Below are positions 59,130-64,000 of a stretch of DNA of 64,000 nt, piece by piece. Under the pieces are notes generated by a model. It had not been told where the DNA came from, did no database searches, and was given only the letters and a program-made list of their open reading frames with translations. Location of the stretch: assembly GCA_016191435.1 (NCBI GenBank), contig JACPOQ010000083.1, positions 150,990-214,989 on the forward strand. The letters are read 5' to 3'. The translations under genes and the position numbers were made by a program. The first letter of the stretch is position 1. Each line of letters begins with the position of its first letter. Source of the stretch: Chloroflexota bacterium. GTDB lineage: Bacteria; Chloroflexota; Dehalococcoidia; Tepidiformales; Tepidiformaceae.

Positions 59130-59206
59130 GGGCCATTAGCTCAGCTGGTTAGAGCGCAGTCCTGATAAGACTGAGGTCTCTGGTTCGAGTCCAGAATGGC
59201 CCACCA
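59130..59206 (+). tRNA. tRNA-Ile (GAT)
   Basis: 77 nt with encoded CCA. Acceptor GGGCCAT pairs with ATGGCCC; the anticodon loop CTGATAA in a CAGTC/GACTG stem gives GAT; TTCGAGT is the T loop. Located in the 16S-23S spacer as in many bacteria. Confidence 0.97.
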
Positions 59207-59271
59207 ATCGTTCCGGACCAGCTGAGAAGATAGCCCCAACCGCAAGGCTGTGGCATACTTCGATCACCGGA

Positions 59272-59347
59272 GGGGCCGTAGCTTAGCTGGGAGAGCGCCG
59301 CCTTTGCACGGCGGAGGTCACGAGTTCGAATCTCGTCGGCTCCACCA
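59272..59347 (+). tRNA. tRNA-Ala (TGC)
   Basis: 76 nt with encoded CCA. Acceptor GGGGCCG pairs with CGGCTCC (one G-U); the anticodon loop TTTGCAC in a CCGCC/GGCGG stem gives TGC. It follows tRNA-Ile in the spacer. Confidence 0.97.
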
Positions 59348-59579
59348 GCCAGCCCAGGCCCGGCCAACGCAGGAGAGTACCGACATAGCAGGGCAGGACA
59401 TCTAGCCGCGATCCATCGTCGAGGGGGCCGCACCAACCGGTCTGCCACGGCGGCCGGTTTTTGTTTTGCCCACGGACTCGGCCCACCGAGGCTTCACATT
59501 CGGCCACTGCCCCAGGCAGTGGCCGGCGGCGAAGCCGGAAACCCCGGGGGGAAACCCACGGGGCGCACCTTAATAACTG

Positions 59580-59597
59580 AAGAGCGAAGAAAACTGC
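59580..59597 (+). other. 23S processing stalk, 5' arm
   Basis: Eighteen bases fully complementary to 62636-62653. A second complementary block follows closer to the 23S ends, giving the usual long precursor stem. Confidence 0.8.
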
Positions 59598-59659
59598 ATC
59601 TTGCACCCCGTGCGCAAGCACGAGGTGCGGGCAATTCATGATTGTCGAGCCTTAATGTG

Positions 59660-62604
<2,945 letters not shown>

Positions 62605-62635
62605 ACATTGAAGGCTTGTCAGTCATGAACGGCCC

Positions 62636-62653
62636 GCAGTTTTCTTCGCTCTT
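62636..62653 (+). other. 23S processing stalk, 3' arm
   Basis: Complement of 59580-59597. It lies between the 23S end and tRNA-fMet, leaving no room for 5S. Confidence 0.8.
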
Positions 62654-62687
62654 TGGTTACGAAGGCGCATTCCTTTCGCCGCTTCGT

Positions 62688-62762
62688 CGCGGGGTGGAGC
62701 AGTGGCAGCTCGTCGGGCTCATAACCCGAAGGTCGGGGGTTCGAATCCCTCCCCCGCTACCA
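62688..62762 (+). tRNA. initiator tRNA-fMet (CAT)
   Basis: 75 nt with encoded CCA. The anticodon stem has the three consecutive G-C pairs (GGG/CCC) diagnostic of initiators, with loop CTCATAA. Acceptor C1 faces U72, an unpaired first position like the C1-A72 of E. coli. The D arm is short. It takes the place usually held by 5S rRNA after 23S. Confidence 0.93.
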
Positions 62763-62787
62763 GAAAATTGAATCTGGAAACCCCAGA

Positions 62788-62816
62788 GAAGGCCCCTCAA
62801 TTGTTGAGGGGCCTTC
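62788..62816 (+). terminator. hairpin at the end of the rRNA-tRNA operon
   Basis: GAAGGCCCCTCAA, three-base loop, exact reverse complement: a 13-bp stem. No U-run follows (GCAATTG instead), yet position and strength suggest it ends the operon and may also stop minus-strand transcription from the integrase. Confidence 0.7.
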
Positions 62817-62846
62817 GCAATTGCAGATGGATCTGCAAATGGGCCG

Positions 62847-63825
62847 TCACAGCACCTTCGACGGCGAGCCCCTGAGGACCGTGTCGAACGCCTGCGCAGC
62901 GGCGTCCTGGAGTCCCGGAACTACGTGTGAGTAGATGTCGAGCGTCGTGCCGATGGTGGAGTACCCCAGGCGTTCCCGGTCGATCTTCGGATGCACGTCC
63001 TGCTTGAGCAGCAGAATGGCGTGCGTATAACGGGCGTCATGGAGGCGGACACGCCGAAAGCCGTTGCGGCCGGCGAGCCTGCGCCAGGACTGCGAGAAGC
63101 TGTCCGGCGGAATCGGCGAGCCGTCGAGGCGCGCAAAGACGAGCTGCTGGTCATCGACCGTCGCTCCGTCCACGAGCTCGCGCCGGCGCTGCTCGCTCTC
63201 GCTATGCTCGCGCAGCATGAGCGCGGCAGAGGGCGGGAGGGCCACCACGCACCGGCTCCTCGCTGACTTCGTTGTGCGAAAGATGATCTCGCCGGTCCGG
63301 AGGCGATGGACCGCATGGTTGACGTAGACGCGGGCAAGGTCGAGATCCACATCCACCCAGCGCAGCGCGAGCACCTCGCCGCGACGCAGTCCCGTGAAGA
63401 GCGCTACCTAAACCATCGGATACCACTGCGACTCACGCGCTGCGGCCAAGAAGTCGCGACGCCCCCTCGTCGTCGAGCGTTCTCATCTCGCCTCGTTCGA
63501 ACTTGGGGGCGTCGACGGCATCTGCCGGGTTCCGGGCGAGGATGTCCCACTTCACCGCGCTCTGGAGCGCGTCGTGAAGCGTGACGTGGTGGTGTCGCAC
63601 CGTGCGCGGCGAGAGGCCGCCCTGGCCGTTGAGACGTCCCGAGGCGAGCTTCGTGGCGTAGTACCGCTGGATCTGCGCTGGTGCGAGCTTCGTGAGTTGC
63701 ACTGCGTCCAGAGCGGGGATCAGGTGGCGGACGATGATGTGTTCGTAGCCCCCAACGCACCCAGAGAAGCCAGTCAAGCGCGAACGAGGCGGGCTTGGTG
63801 AGGCGACGGTCCATGTCTGCGTCAT
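62847..63825 (-). pseudogene. tyrosine recombinase (phage-type integrase), inactivated
   Basis: The N-terminal part (63825-63433) reads a core-binding domain: H-L-I-P-A-L, L-A-P-A-Q-I-Q-R-Y-Y, L-S-P-R-T-V-R, A-R-N-P-A-D-A-V and R-T-L-D-D-E-G-A. The catalytic part (63374-62847) has L-R-W-V-D-V-D-L, H-D-A-R-Y-T-H-A and D-I-Y-S-H-V with the nucleophile Tyr. Between them there is a frameshift, and an in-frame TAG precedes T-G-L-R-R-G-E, where the first catalytic Arg lies. The extreme N-terminus also looks shifted, and the conserved L-G-H is L-G-Y. So this is a dead integrase. It lies 85 bases from tRNA-fMet and reads towards it, as integrases of tRNA-targeting elements often do. Confidence 0.85.
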
Positions 63826-63935
63826 GCTCAGCTCTTGTCAGGCCCTGTCCGCCGACACGGGGGTGTGACTTATATTATTGCATAAAAGGAGTAGGCGAGT
63901 GGACAATTGAGGCTGGCGGGCGAAGGAGTCACGGG
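63826..63935. other. short AT-rich intergenic stretch
   Basis: No gene. A locally AT-rich patch at about 63868-63890 (ACTTATATTATTGCATAAAA) stands out and probably holds promoters for the integrase or the right-edge gene. Confidence 0.4.
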
Positions 63936-64000
63936 TTGAGGAGCGACGAATTGGAGCGAGCGTGGGAGCACGGCTTCGCGGACGTTGCTGGGGCAATGGC
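63936..64000 (+). CDS. partial gene at the right edge
   Basis: Open from a TTG at 63936, with GAAGGAG seven bases upstream, to the window end: L-R-S-D-E-L-E-R-A-W-E-H-G-F and onward. Only 21 codons are visible, so no family can be given. The ribosome binding site makes it better than a random frame. Confidence 0.35.
   Translation, partial: MRSDELERAWEHGFADVAGAM

Overview
GC-rich bacterial DNA that looks like Chloroflexota, plausibly the Dehalococcoidia side. The basis is the 16S rRNA text, the inositol-lipid and F420 gene sets, the AroK-AroB fusion and the housekeeping order. I could not search a database, so genus and class are inference. About 45 protein genes, one rRNA operon and three tRNAs are visible. 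Many genes use GTG starts, and adjacent genes often share ATGA or GTGA stop/start overlaps.

Layout. 1-2.6 kb: accessory segment with a LuxR-type HTH protein, two secreted proteins of unknown function and a decapitated nucleotidyltransferase-like gene. It is bracketed by a 32-bp exact repeat whose right copy lies inside the neighbouring ABC-F gene. 2.6-8.3 kb: ABC-F ATPase, then larC/larB (nickel-pincer cofactor) and cofC/cofD (coenzyme F420). 8.4-13.1 kb: polysaccharide genes (Wzy/ligase-like, Wzz-like, two glycosyltransferases). 13.1-14.8 kb: a frameshifted serine-recombinase relic, a small dimeric barrel protein and a divergent MarR regulator. 14.8-19.2 kb: a tightly coupled operon that reads as an inositol-phospholipid/PIM-like pathway: inositol-3-phosphate synthase reduced to its two ends, two LPLAT acyltransferases, a PHP phosphoesterase, a PimA-like glycosyltransferase and a CDP-alcohol phosphatidyltransferase. 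19.5-32 kb: mixed single genes, including a pair of HtrA-like proteases with a LuxR regulator, a truncated haemoglobin and an NDP-forming acyl-CoA synthetase subunit. 32-45.5 kb, minus strand: mutL, mutS, an ECF sigma factor fused to a membrane and Pro/Ala-rich tail, topA, dprA, a CorC-like protein and glmU. 45.8-57.1 kb, plus strand: alaS, a baseplate-J-like membrane protein, ruvX, mltG, aroE, a small membrane protein, aroC, aroKB and tgt. 57.3-62.8 kb: rRNA promoter, 16S, tRNA-Ile, tRNA-Ala, 23S and tRNA-fMet, with no 5S. The right end is a decayed tyrosine recombinase beside tRNA-fMet.

Two genome-style signals recur across the window. First, about a dozen genes have a -10 hexamer (TANNNT or close) ending six to eight bases before the start codon and lack a Shine-Dalgarno sequence, which points to leaderless transcription. 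Second, short degenerate tandem heptamers or octamers sit at gene 3' ends, often wrapped around a TAG stop codon.

The window contains no CRISPR array, no complete insertion sequence and no obvious defence island. The most interesting biology is the inositol-lipid operon with its internally deleted first gene, the stop-codon repeats, the leaderless promoter class and the sigma-membrane fusion.
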